From Blastococcus sp. TF02-8 (GTDB lineage Bacteria > Actinomycetota > Actinomycetes > Mycobacteriales > Geodermatophilaceae), in the NCBI RefSeq assembly GCF_003319175.1, contig NZ_QOHK01000001.1, positions 62,001 to 126,000 of the forward strand: a stretch of DNA of 64,000 nt, read 5' to 3'. A program made the translations under genes and the position numbers. Positions 50,022-63,066 of the stretch are shown here, piece after piece. The stretch's first letter is position 1. Each line of letters begins with the position of its first letter. The notes below the pieces were generated by a model, which was given only the letters and a program-made list of their open reading frames with translations, had not been told where the DNA came from and did no database searches.

Positions 50022-51812
50022 CTACAGGTACTGGCCGGTGTTCGTGGCCGTGTCGATCGCGCGGCCGGCCTCGTTGCCCTTGCCGCTGATGAGCGTGCGG
50101 ATGTAGACGATCCGCTCGCCCTTCTTGCCCGAGATCCGCGCCCAGTCGTCGGGGTTGGTCGTGTTGGGCAGGTCCTCGTTCTCCTTGAACTCGTCCACGC
50201 ACGCCTGCATCAGGTGGCCGACCCGCAGCCCGGAGGAACCGGTCTCCAGGCTCTCCTTGATGGCCATCTTCTTCGCGCGGTCGACGATGTTCTGCAGCAT
50301 CGCGCCGGAGTTGAAGTCCTTGAAGTACAGGACCTCCTTGTCCCCGTTGGCGTAGGTGACCTCGAGGAAGCGGTTCTCCTCGCTCTCGGTGTACATCCGC
50401 TCGACGGTGCGCTGGATCATCCCGGCGATCGTCGCCTCGCGGTTGCCGCCGTGCTCGGCGAGGTCGTCGGGGTGCAGCGGCAGTGTCGGCACGAGGTACT
50501 TGCTGAAGATGTCCCGTGCGGCCTCGGCGTCCGGGCGCTCGATCTTGATCTTCACGTCGAGCCGGCCGGGCCGCAGGATCGCCGGGTCGATCATGTCCTC
50601 CCGGTTGGAGGCGCCGATGACGATGACGTTCTCCAGGCCCTCGACGCCGTCGATCTCGCTGAGCAGCTGGGGGACGATCGTCGACTCGACGTCGGAGGAG
50701 ACGCCGGACCCACGGGTGCGGAAGATCGAGTCCATCTCGTCGAAGAACACGATGACCGGCGTGCCCTCGCTGGCCTTCTCCCGCGCCCGCTGGAAGACCA
50801 GCCGGATGTGCCGCTCGGTCTCGCCGACGTACTTGTTCAGCAGCTCGGGGCCCTTGATGTTGAGGAAGTAGGACTTCCCCTGGCTGGTGTCGCCGTCACC
50901 GCGGACGGCGGCCACCTTCTTGGCCAGCGAGTTCGCCACCGCCTTGGCGATGAGCGTCTTGCCGCACCCGGGCGGCCCGTACAGCAGGATGCCCTTCGGC
51001 GGCCGCAGCTGGTACTCGCGGAAGAGGTCCGCGTGCAGGAACGGCAGCTCGACGGCGTCGCGGATCTGCTCGATCTGCCGCGACAGACCGCCGATGTCGG
51101 CGTAGTCGATGTCGGGCACCTCTTCGAGGACGAGCTCCTCGACCTCGCTCTTGGGGATCCGCTCGTAGACGTAGCCCGAGCGGCTCTCCAGCAGCAGCGA
51201 GTCGCCGGCGCGCAGCGGCTGCCCGGTGAGCGAGTCGGCGAGGTACACCACCCGCTCCTCGTCGGTGTGCCCGATGACCAGGGCACGCGGGGTGACGCCG
51301 TCGACCGGCTCGAGCAGCTCCTTGAGCATGACGACGTCGCCCTGGCGCTCGAAGGCCCGCGCCTCGACGACGTTCATCGCCTCGTTGAGCATGACCTCCT
51401 GGCCGGGGCGCAGCTCGGCGACCTCGACGTTCGGCGAGACCGAGACCCGCAGCTTGCGGCCACTGGTGAAGACGTCGACGGTCCCGTCCTCGTAGCGGCT
51501 CAGGAAGACGCCGTACCCCGACGGCGGCTGGCCGAGCCGGTCGACCTCCTCCTTGAGCGTGACCAGCTGCTCGCGGGCGTCCCGCAGGGTGGTCGCGAGC
51601 TTGTCGTTGCGCTCGGAGAGGAAGGCGGCGCGGCCCTCCGCCTCGGCGATCCGCTCCTCCAGCACGCGCACCTGGCGCGGGCTGTCGGCCACCTTGCGGC
51701 GGAGCAGACCGATCTCCTCCTCGAGGTAGGAGATCTGAGTGATCAGGGCGGCGGCGTCACGCTCGCGCCGCGCATTCGTCTCGTCGGGACCGTTGCCAGC
51801 ACCTGGGCCCAT
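50022..51812 (-). CDS. arc: Proteasome-associated AAA ATPase ARC/Mpa
   Basis: The protein has 596 residues. An N-terminal coiled coil (about 20-75, [15 protein letters not shown]) binds Pup. Two OB folds form the inter-domain ring. The AAA domain has Walker [17 protein letters not shown], Walker [13 protein letters not shown] and arginine residues in [17 protein letters not shown]. The C-terminus is NTGQYL, whose penultimate Tyr docks on the PrcA ring. It unfolds pupylated proteins for PrcAB. The ATG at 51812 follows GGAGGTG; an ATG five codons earlier is less likely. Confidence 0.97.
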   Translation of the reverse strand: MGPGAGNGPDETNARRERDAAALITQISYLEEEIGLLRRKVADSPRQVRVLEERIAEAEGRAAFLSERNDKLATTLRDAREQLVTLKEEVDRLGQPPSGYGVFLSRYEDGTVDVFTSGRKLRVSVSPNVEVAELRPGQEVMLNEAMNVVEARAFERQGDVVMLKELLEPVDGVTPRALVIGHTDEERVVYLADSLTGQPLRAGDSLLLESRSGYVYERIPKSEVEELVLEEVPDIDYADIGGLSRQIEQIRDAVELPFLHADLFREYQLRPPKGILLYGPPGCGKTLIAKAVANSLAKKVAAVRGDGDTSQGKSYFLNIKGPELLNKYVGETERHIRLVFQRAREKASEGTPVIVFFDEMDSIFRTRGSGVSSDVESTIVPQLLSEIDGVEGLENVIVIGASNREDMIDPAILRPGRLDVKIKIERPDAEAARDIFSKYLVPTLPLHPDDLAEHGGNREATIAGMIQRTVERMYTESEENRFLEVTYANGDKEVLYFKDFNSGAMLQNIVDRAKKMAIKESLETGSSGLRVGHLMQACVDEFKENEDLPNTTNPDDWARISGKKGERIVYIRTLISGKGNEAGRAIDTATNTGQYL

Positions 51813-51919
51813 CGCGCACCTCCGCACCGTCGGGGGAGCCAGGACGCAAATCTATACACGCGCGACGACACTTCGCCGTCGCCTCGCGCAGGCCCCTCCG
51901 GGGTGCTAGAGCGTGCCGC

Positions 51920-52879
<960 letters not shown>

Positions 52880-52955
52880 TCAGGGTACGGACGCTGCCGG
52901 TGTGACCCGGAACGCCGATGCGGCGCGGACACTCGGAAGTGTCAGAGGGGCGACC

Positions 52956-52961
52956 TAGCCT
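52956..52961 (+). promoter_or_regulatory. Putative -10 box (TAGCCT) of the RecB-like gene
   Basis: TAGCCT lies seven bases before the ATG at 52969, consistent with a leaderless transcript. Confidence 0.45.
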
Positions 52962-52968
52962 CGGACCC

Positions 52969-53907
52969 ATGACGGCGATGGTGGAGACCGACCCGCAGAC
53001 CAGTGGCCCCGCGGAGGCGGTCGAGGCTGCGGCGGCCCCCCGTCGACCGTCCCTCTCCCCCAGCCGCGCGGCCGACTTCAAGACCTGCCCGCTGCTCTAC
53101 CGGTTCCGCACCATCGACCGGCTGCCGGAGAAGAAGAGTCTTGCCGCCGTCCGCGGCACGCTCGTGCACTCGGTGCTGGAGAAGCTGTACGACCTGCCGG
53201 CCGCCCAGCGGACGCCGGAGAACGCCCTGGACCTCGTCGAGCCGGCGTGGAGCGAGCTGCGCGAGGAGCCGGGCATCGCGGAGCTCTTCGAGACCTCGGG
53301 CGACTCGGGCGCGGAGACCGACGTCAATGCGCCCGAGTCGGTCGAGGCATGGCTGGCCTCGGCGGGGAAGCTCGTCGAGAAGTACTTCACGCTGGAGGAC
53401 CCGCGCCGGCTCCAGCCCGAGGCCCGCGAGGAGCTCGTCGAGGTCACCCTGCCCGACGGGCTGCTCCTGCGCGGCTACGTCGACCGGCTCGACGTCGCCC
53501 CGAACGGCGCGCTGCGGGTGGTCGACTACAAGACCGGCTCGATGCCCCGCGAGGCGTTCGAGTCCAAGGCGCTGTTCCAGATGAAGTTCTACGCACTGGT
53601 GCTGTGGCGCACCCGCGGAGTGGTCGCCGCCCAGCTCAAGCTGCTCTACCTGGGCGACGGCGACGCGCTCACCTACGCCCCGGACGAGGCCGAGCTCGTG
53701 CGGTTCGAGCGCACGCTGCTCGCCATCTGGTCGGCGATCGAGCGGGCCGTGGAGACCGGCGAGTTCCGGCCGAACAAGACCCGGCTGTGCGGCTGGTGCG
53801 ACCACCAGGCGCTCTGCCCCGCTTGGGGCGGCACTCCCCCACCGTTCCCCGCCGAGGCGGCGGCCGCCGCGGGATGGCGGACGACGATCCCGGTCACCGC
53901 CGTCTGA
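52969..53907 (+). CDS. RecB-family/Cas4-like PD-(D/E)XK nuclease with Fe-S cysteines
   Basis: The protein has 312 residues. The nuclease motifs are VRGTLVHSVLEKLY (motif H), LLRGYVDRLDVAPNG (Asp), and LRVVDYKTGSMP (Asp-x-Lys), followed by FQMKFYALVLW. Cys40 in FKTCPLLYRF and Cys274, Cys277 and Cys283 in LCGWCDHQALC have the arrangement of the AddB/Cas4-type 4Fe-4S clamp. It probably acts in DNA end processing in the cytoplasm; there are no cas genes nearby. It corresponds to Rv2119 by position, from memory. The ATG at 52969 is favoured over upstream codons by the TAGCCT box. Confidence 0.9.
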   Translation: MTAMVETDPQTSGPAEAVEAAAAPRRPSLSPSRAADFKTCPLLYRFRTIDRLPEKKSLAAVRGTLVHSVLEKLYDLPAAQRTPENALDLVEPAWSELREEPGIAELFETSGDSGAETDVNAPESVEAWLASAGKLVEKYFTLEDPRRLQPEAREELVEVTLPDGLLLRGYVDRLDVAPNGALRVVDYKTGSMPREAFESKALFQMKFYALVLWRTRGVVAAQLKLLYLGDGDALTYAPDEAELVRFERTLLAIWSAIERAVETGEFRPNKTRLCGWCDHQALCPAWGGTPPPFPAEAAAAAGWRTTIPVTAV

Positions 53908-53931
53908 CCACGGCACGGCTCGAGGCCGTCG

Positions 53932-54144
53932 TCAGCGGGTGAGGCCCATGACGACGAACACGACGCCGGCAACGACCATGAAGGCGCCGCCGAGGCGCTG
54001 CAACTGCCGATGCTTCTCCGGCGGTACGTCGCCGACGCCGTGCCGCTGGTAGAGCGAGAACCTGGTCCGGTCCATGAACCCCAGCACGCCGGCCCCGCCG
54101 AGCACCACCGCGCCGATCCCGACGACCACGAGCACCACGTCCAT
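53932..54144 (-). CDS. Small two-helix membrane protein
   Basis: The protein has 70 residues. Two hydrophobic helices, VVLVVVGIGAVVLGGAGVLG and LGGAFMVVAGVVFVVMGL, flank a short polar loop with the distinctive RTRFSLYQRHGVGDVPPEKH segment (core FSLYQRHGVGD). No function is recognised. The ATG at 54144 is chosen because the sequence before it is low-complexity. It ends 24 bases from the convergent RecB-like gene and lies 69 bases downstream of the HAD gene on the same strand. Confidence 0.7.
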   Translation of the reverse strand: MDVVLVVVGIGAVVLGGAGVLGFMDRTRFSLYQRHGVGDVPPEKHRQLQRLGGAFMVVAGVVFVVMGLTR

Positions 54145-54213
54145 GGCGCCGCACCGTAGCGGCGGGAGGGTCGTCCCGGAGCGCCTCGGCGGTCGCTGCA
54201 CCCGGACGGGTGC

Positions 54214-54918
54214 TCAGCGGCCGGCGGGCTCCATGGCCGGCCCACCCGCCAGCACATCGACCAGGGCGCCGACGTCGGTACCGGCCAAGGTCCCGGTCAG
54301 GGTGAGTCCTGGGGCGGCCGGCACCGGCTGCAGCCCCGGCACACCGAGCACCGCCATGCCGGCGGCCAGCCCCGACGTCACCCCCACCAGCGAGTCCTCC
54401 ACCACGACGCAGGCCGAGGGCGCCACACCCAGCGCGGCAGCGGCCTGGAGGTACGGCGCCGGGTCCGGCTTCCGGGCCGGCACCTCGTCGCCGCACACGG
54501 TGAGATGGAACGGGTCACCGCCGAGGTCGCGCGAGATGCTGTCCAGCACGATGTCGGCCAGGCGGCGGGGCGTCGTCGTCACCAGGGCAGTGAGCACGCC
54601 GGCCGCCCGGACCGACTCCAGCAGCTCCCGGGCACCGGGCTGCCAGACCACGCCCGCCGACATGAGCTCCCCGGCGCGGTCCTCCACCCACCGGGCGTCG
54701 GCCTGGAGCTGCTCCTCGGTGCGCTCGACGCCGAGGTCCGCGTGGAGCACCTCCATCGACCGGCGCATGGTCGTGCCGACCGTTGCCGCGCGCGCCTCCG
54801 GGGACATCCGGCCACCCAGGGAAGCGGCGAGCTCGAACATCGCCTCGCCCCAGTACTCCTCGGTCTGCACGAGCGTGCCGTCCATGTCGAACAGGACGGC
54901 GGCGAGGTCGTTCGGCAT
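54214..54918 (-). CDS. HAD superfamily hydrolase (phosphatase/phosphomutase type)
   Basis: The protein has 234 residues. Motif I is AVLFDMDGTLVQTEEYW, with a helical cap at about 20-85. Motif II is LTALVTTTPRR, motif III is the Lys in ARKPDPAPYLQAA, and motif IV is VVVEDSLVGVTSG. This is subfamily IA, seen in phosphoglycolate phosphatase and beta-phosphoglucomutase relatives; the substrate is not clear. It has no signal peptide. It is divergent from the GGDEF gene with 173 bases between. Confidence 0.88.
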   Translation of the reverse strand: MPNDLAAVLFDMDGTLVQTEEYWGEAMFELAASLGGRMSPEARAATVGTTMRRSMEVLHADLGVERTEEQLQADARWVEDRAGELMSAGVVWQPGARELLESVRAAGVLTALVTTTPRRLADIVLDSISRDLGGDPFHLTVCGDEVPARKPDPAPYLQAAAALGVAPSACVVVEDSLVGVTSGLAAGMAVLGVPGLQPVPAAPGLTLTGTLAGTDVGALVDVLAGGPAMEPAGR

Positions 54919-55091
54919 GAGCGAGGAAGACTTCTCTCAGATCGGACGAGCGGTGCGGAGTTCTCTCCGCGCACCGAGTGTCCCAGCGCCGGGTCGGGCC
55001 CCGGCCGCCGCTCCCCCCGTCGGGGGGACACACGGCGAGAAAGGCCAGCTCAGCACTCGAGCACCGGGCTCCGCGGGACGATGACGGACGG

Positions 55092-56069
55092 GTGAGGACA
55101 TCCACGGGCGCGCCGGCGGTGCGGGACGTCGCGTCGCCGCGGGCGATGGCTCGCACGCTGGCGCTCTTCTTCGCCGCCGGCGGGTGTGCCGCCGTGCTCG
55201 CAGCCACCGGAGGCAGCGACCACCCCACCCGTCGCTGGATCGTGGCCGGGGCAGGGCTCCTGGCCCTGGCCGTCGGCGCAGCGGTGTTCCGCTGGGGCGC
55301 CGGCCAGCCGCGCGCCGTGCTCGGCGGGCTGGTCACCCTCGGCTGCACCCTGATCGCCACCGTCGTCCTGGTGAGCCCCGACTCCACGACGGCGGTCCTC
55401 TGCGGATCGATCAGCGCCTTCGTCGGCGTCATCGCCTGCTTCTTCGCCGACCGCCGGATCGCGGTCGCCCACATCTCGACGGCCGTCGGGGGCACGACCG
55501 CCGCACTGCTCGTGCGCGGTGACGCCTCGGCGAGCAGCGCCGCCGCCCTGGCCGTCGTCGTGGTCACGCTCGCCGTGGTGACCCGCACGCTGGTCCTGCG
55601 CGCCTCGGACGCCGGGGCCGACTCCCTCACCGGCCTGGCCAACCGCCGCGGGTTCGACGAGGCGCTCGACGAGCACACCCGCAGGGCGGACGTGCTGCTG
55701 TCGGCCGCGCTGCTGGACCTGGACCACTTCAAGCTCATGAACGACACCGCGGGCCACGAGGCCGGTGACCGTCTGCTCCGTCGGGTGGCCGGCGCCTGGG
55801 CGGCGGCGCTGCCGGTCGGAGCACTGCTCGCCCGGCACGGCGGCGACGAGTTCGCGCTGCTGGCGCCGGGGCTGTCCGGCCCGGAGACGCTGGTGGTGGT
55901 CGAGCACCTCTGCGCCCTGGTGCCCGAGGTCGGGGTGTCGGCCGGTGTGGCCGAGCGTCGGGCCGGCGACACCGCGGCCCAGCTGATGCGCCGGGCCGAC
56001 CTGGCGCTCTACCGCGTCAAGTCCGACGGCCGCGGTGCGGCAGCACTGCACAGCGACGCCGTCGTCTGA
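55092..56069 (+). CDS. Membrane GGDEF-domain protein (probable diguanylate cyclase)
   Basis: The protein has 325 residues. Five or six membrane helices fill about residues 18-165. The GGDEF domain follows: DSLTGLANRRGFDEAL, LLDLDHFKLMNDTAGHEAGD in outline, and the active loop LARHGGDEFALLAPG with an intact GGDEF. It should make cyclic di-GMP from GTP, with the membrane part as a sensor. No EAL domain is present. The RxxD inhibitory site is not obvious. The GTG at 55092 is chosen; an ATG at 55146 would cut 18 residues but keep the helices. Confidence 0.88.
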   Translation: MRTSTGAPAVRDVASPRAMARTLALFFAAGGCAAVLAATGGSDHPTRRWIVAGAGLLALAVGAAVFRWGAGQPRAVLGGLVTLGCTLIATVVLVSPDSTTAVLCGSISAFVGVIACFFADRRIAVAHISTAVGGTTAALLVRGDASASSAAALAVVVVTLAVVTRTLVLRASDAGADSLTGLANRRGFDEALDEHTRRADVLLSAALLDLDHFKLMNDTAGHEAGDRLLRRVAGAWAAALPVGALLARHGGDEFALLAPGLSGPETLVVVEHLCALVPEVGVSAGVAERRAGDTAAQLMRRADLALYRVKSDGRGAAALHSDAVV

Positions 56070-56073
56070 GACC

Positions 56074-57147
56074 TCACCGGACGGTGTAGGGACCGGTGCT
56101 CACCTCGTGGTAGCCCTTGGCACCGACCGCCGTCGCCAGCGCACTGCGTGCCGGTCGCCCCTCGGCGAGCAGCCGCAGCGCGTGCGCGAAGTCGTACCGC
56201 GGCTCCCAGCGCAGCTCCCTGCGCGCGCGGTCGTTGACGTAGACCCGGTCGATCCGCGGGAACATCCGCCAGCCCAGCCGGTCGTAGACGTCCCGGTACC
56301 CGGGGAACAGCCGCTCCACGACCGCCGGCGCGTCCCGGTGCAAGTCGGCGAGGTCGCCCGCCCGGAACGGCGTCGTCGCACTGACCACGTACCGCCCGAA
56401 CCCGAGGGCAGGCGCCCGCTCCAGCGCGGCCAGGTGCGCGGTCACGACGTCGGACAGGTCGACGCGGCGGTAGAGCAGCTCGTTGACCTTGGCATTGGCG
56501 TCGTCGTAGCCGCTGCGCACCAGCTCGCTGTCGTCGGCCTCGGGGAAGAACCGTGAGGTCCGCAGAACCAGGACCGGCAGCCCGGAGTCCCGGGCCACCA
56601 GCTCGCACAGGTCCTCGGCGGCGACCTTGGTCGCCCCGTAGACGTTCTTGGGCCGGGGCACGACCTCCTCGGTGATCCACGCCGCCGGGGCGTCCTCGGC
56701 CGGCGTGAGCGCGCGACCGAAGGCGCTCGTGGTGCTGGTGAACACGAACGCCGCGACGCCGGCCGCGACCGCCTCCTCCAGCAATGCCAGCGTCCCGGTC
56801 ACGTTGGTGTCCACGAAGTCCTGCCGGGTGTGCGTGCCCACGTGCGGCTTGTGCAGCGTCGCGGTGTGGAGGACCGCCGTGACACCGTCCATCGCACGCC
56901 GGACCGCGGCGCGGTCGCTGACCGTCGCGACGACGTCGGTGTGCGGCGAGGCCAGCCGGTCCAGACCCACGACGGCCCGACCGGCCTCCCGCAGCGTGCG
57001 GACCAGCGCCTCCCCCAGGTGCCCGGCACTGCCAGTCACGAGCGTCCGGCCCCCGTCCAGAGGCTCGCCCTGAGCCTGCGAAGGGTGAGGGGGACGGGCG
57101 GCCCCGGTGCAGGGGCCCGCCGCGAGCTTGCGAGTGGTGGGGGGCAC
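56074..57147 (-). CDS. NAD-dependent epimerase/dehydratase
   Basis: The protein has 357 residues. The Rossmann motif TLVTGSAGHLGEALVRTL (about 35-52) is preceded by a strange 35-residue Pro/Ala/Gly leader. The catalytic Tyr-x3-Lys is KNVYGATKVAAED, with FTSTTSAFG before it. Extended SDR enzymes of this type modify nucleotide sugars. The GTG at 57147 lies ten bases after the metH stop and behind AAAGGA, so it is co-translated with metH. No start codon exists nearer the Rossmann fold except one inside it. The leader is translated from a REP-like inverted repeat (57052-57152). Confidence 0.85.
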   Translation of the reverse strand: MPPTTRKLAAGPCTGAARPPHPSQAQGEPLDGGRTLVTGSAGHLGEALVRTLREAGRAVVGLDRLASPHTDVVATVSDRAAVRRAMDGVTAVLHTATLHKPHVGTHTRQDFVDTNVTGTLALLEEAVAAGVAAFVFTSTTSAFGRALTPAEDAPAAWITEEVVPRPKNVYGATKVAAEDLCELVARDSGLPVLVLRTSRFFPEADDSELVRSGYDDANAKVNELLYRRVDLSDVVTAHLAALERAPALGFGRYVVSATTPFRAGDLADLHRDAPAVVERLFPGYRDVYDRLGWRMFPRIDRVYVNDRARRELRWEPRYDFAHALRLLAEGRPARSALATAVGAKGYHEVSTGPYTVR

Positions 57148-57152
57148 CGGGG
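57052..57152. repeat. REP-like pair of hairpins at the metH-epimerase junction
   Basis: Arms 57052-57058 and 57092-57098 enclose an inner stem 57064-57071/57082-57089 with TCGCCCTGAG...GCGAAGGGTGA, which resembles the widespread CCCTGAGC/GAAGGG extragenic palindrome. A second stem pairs 57102-57110 with 57144-57152 (CCCCGGTGC/GCACCGGGG) and contains the epimerase start codon. The element is translated. Confidence 0.65.
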
Positions 57153-57156
57153 TCCT

Positions 57157-60957
<3,801 letters not shown>

Positions 60958-61138
60958 GTCGGTTCCCCAGTGACTGATCAGGTGGGCGTGCGGGCGGTGT
61001 CCCCGGAAGCGGGCGCTCCGTCACCCCGGCGGGCTGGCCCAGGCCTGGGCGTTCCCGATGTCCCGGCCATGGTCTCACCTCGGCGCGCCCGAGCGCAGCA
61101 GCCACGGCCGTCAGCGGGGGCCGACCACCGGATCGACG

Positions 61139-61144
61139 TAGGCT
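61139..61144 (+). promoter_or_regulatory. Putative -10 box (TAGGCT) of the PAC2 gene
   Basis: TAGGCT lies seven bases before the GTG at 61152 and no ribosome binding site is clear. Confidence 0.4.
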
Positions 61145-61151
61145 GGCAGGG

Positions 61152-62021
61152 GTGACCGACCCGATGTCCAGTGCTGATGACCTGCCGCAGCTCACCGACC
61201 CGGTGGTGGTCGTCGCCTTCGAGGGCTGGAACGACGCGGGCGACGCCGCGACGGGCGCGGTGGAGCACCTCGAGCTGATCTGGGACGCCAAGCCGCTGGC
61301 CGCGCTGGACCCGGAGGACTACTACGACTTCCAGGTCAACCGCCCCACGGTGTCGCTGGTCGGCGGGGTGAGCCGGCGGATCGAGTGGCCGACCACCCGC
61401 ATCTCCGTCGCCCGCCCCGAGGGGCTCGGCCGGGACGTCGTCCTCATCCGTGGCATCGAGCCGAACATGCGCTGGCGCGGCTTCTGCGAGGAGCTCATCG
61501 AGATCATCGAGGAGCTCGACGCGAGCATCGTCGTCGCGCTCGGCGCCCTGCTCGCCGACACCCCGCACACCCGCCCCACGCCGGTGACAGGGTCGGCCTA
61601 CGACAGCGAGTCCGCCCGCACCTACGGCCTGGAGGCCAGCCGCTACGAGGGCCCCACCGGCATCCTCGGCGTCTTCCAGGACGCCTGCGTCCAGGCCGGG
61701 CTGCCGGCGATCAGCTTCTGGGCGGCCGTGCCGCACTACGTGTCGCAGCCTCCGTCGCCGCGGGCCACGGTCGCGCTCCTGCAGCGGCTCGAGGAGGTCC
61801 TGGAGACCACCGTGCCGCTCGGCGCCCTCCCCCAGCAGGCCGACGACTGGGTGAAGACCGTCGACGAGATGGCCAACGAGGACGCCGAGGTCGTCGAGTA
61901 CGTGCGCTCGCTGGAGGAGCGCGCGACCGAGGTCGACCTCTCCCAGGCCAACGGCGACACCATCGCCCGCGAGTTCGAGAGGTATCTGCGCCGCCGCGGC
62001 GGCTCCGCCGGCGGAGCGTGA
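61152..62021 (+). CDS. PAC2 family protein
   Basis: The protein has 289 residues. The family start VVVVAFEGWNDAGDAATGAVEHL in outline (core FEGWNDAGDAA) is followed by YYDFQVNRPTV, the DVVLIRGIEPNMRWR block and VVALGALLADTPHTRPTPV in outline (core LGALLADTPHTRP). PAC2 is named for a eukaryotic proteasome assembly chaperone, and actinobacterial members lie near the proteasome block, but a role in assembly here is not shown. It is divergent from metH, as Rv2125 is in M. tuberculosis, from memory. The GTG at 61152 follows a TAGGCT box; an ATG four codons later is possible. Confidence 0.9.
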   Translation: MTDPMSSADDLPQLTDPVVVVAFEGWNDAGDAATGAVEHLELIWDAKPLAALDPEDYYDFQVNRPTVSLVGGVSRRIEWPTTRISVARPEGLGRDVVLIRGIEPNMRWRGFCEELIEIIEELDASIVVALGALLADTPHTRPTPVTGSAYDSESARTYGLEASRYEGPTGILGVFQDACVQAGLPAISFWAAVPHYVSQPPSPRATVALLQRLEEVLETTVPLGALPQQADDWVKTVDEMANEDAEVVEYVRSLEERATEVDLSQANGDTIAREFERYLRRRGGSAGGA

Positions 62022-62028
62022 GCGCGGC

Positions 62029-63066
62029 CTACCGGAGCAGCGGTCGCATCTGCGCGGAGGCGTCGGCGTCGAAGAGCCGGTCGTGGGTGGCCAGCGCGAA
62101 GCGGTCGGTCATGCCGGACACGTGGTCGACGACCTGGGTGAGCAGGTCGGCCTCGGTGTCGCGGTAGGTCGCGGGGATCAGCTCCGGGTGCGCGAGGTGG
62201 TGGTCGACCAGCCGGCGGATGACGTCGACCGCCACGTGCTTCTGCCCGGCCGCGACGTCGGAGGCGTAGACGCGGGCGAACATGAAGTCGCGCAGCTCGT
62301 GCATGGCCTCCAGCGCCTCGGGCTCCATCACCACCGCACCGGGGCCGGCCAGCGACCCCTCGACCACGGCGTCGATCATGCGACCGACCATCTCGCTGCC
62401 GGGCTGCCCGAAGACGGCGACGGCCCGGCGGGGCAGGTCGGCGGCGCGGATGACTCCGGCGCGGGCGGCGTCCAGCGCGTCGTGGGAGAGGTAGCCGATC
62501 CGGTCGGCGTACCGCACGCACTCGGCCTCGCGGGTGGCCGGCGGCGGATCGATCTTCCAGCTGTGCGCGCGGATGCCGTCGCGGACCTCCCACGTGAGGT
62601 TGAGGTCCTCGAGCACCTCGACGATCCGCACTCCCTGCGCGGCGTGGTGCCAGCCGCCCTCGACGTAGGGGTCGAACGCCTCCTCGCCGATGTGCCCGAA
62701 CGGTGAGTGCCCGACGTCGTGCCCCAGGGCGATGGCCTCGGCCAGCGACTCGTTGAGGCCCAGGGCGCGGGCCAGCGACCGGGCCACCTGGGTGACCTGC
62801 AGCGTGTGGGTCAGCCGGGTGACGAAGTGGTCGCCGTCGGGGTTCAGGAAGACCTGGGTCTTGTGCTTGAGCCGCCGGAAGGCCTTGGCGTGCAGGATGC
62901 GGTCGCGGTCGCGCTCGAACGCGGTGCGCAGCGGGTCCTCGGTCTCCGGTCGTGCCCGGCCGCGCGAGTCGGCCGCTCGGGTGGCGGCAGGCGCCAGCTC
63001 CGCCTCCGCCCGCTCCCGGGCGGCGCGGTCGGTCAACCGGAACGGACCGGTGGGCGCACCGGTCAT
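62029..63066 (-). CDS. dgt: dGTP triphosphohydrolase-like HD domain protein
   Basis: The protein has 345 residues, the type 2 dGTPase-like length. The HD metal site is [19 protein letters not shown] (first His), [19 protein letters not shown] (His-Asp) and later Asp in [14 protein letters not shown]. The N-terminus carries [30 protein letters not shown] sequence (core [14 protein letters not shown]). The enzyme splits dNTPs into nucleoside and triphosphate, controlling nucleotide pools. Its ATG overlaps the mshC stop by four bases (ATGA), so the two are translated together. Confidence 0.92.
   Translation of the reverse strand: MTGAPTGPFRLTDRAARERAEAELAPAATRAADSRGRARPETEDPLRTAFERDRDRILHAKAFRRLKHKTQVFLNPDGDHFVTRLTHTLQVTQVARSLARALGLNESLAEAIALGHDVGHSPFGHIGEEAFDPYVEGGWHHAAQGVRIVEVLEDLNLTWEVRDGIRAHSWKIDPPPATREAECVRYADRIGYLSHDALDAARAGVIRAADLPRRAVAVFGQPGSEMVGRMIDAVVEGSLAGPGAVVMEPEALEAMHELRDFMFARVYASDVAAGQKHVAVDVIRRLVDHHLAHPELIPATYRDTEADLLTQVVDHVSGMTDRFALATHDRLFDADASAQMRPLLR

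Noticed and set aside
49876-50106. A 76-codon plus-strand frame next to ARC
   Set aside because: It overlaps the end of the ARC gene and the hairpin behind it, is Pro/Arg-rich and has no ribosome binding site.
53907-53932. ACGGC/GCCGT stem as a terminator between convergent genes
   Set aside because: Only five pairs form, partly within coding sequence; too weak to call.
60958-61151. Cobalamin or SAM riboswitch before metH
   Set aside because: I looked for the B12 box and SAM-IV core on the minus strand; neither is present, and the leader is short and GC-rich without the expected conserved blocks.
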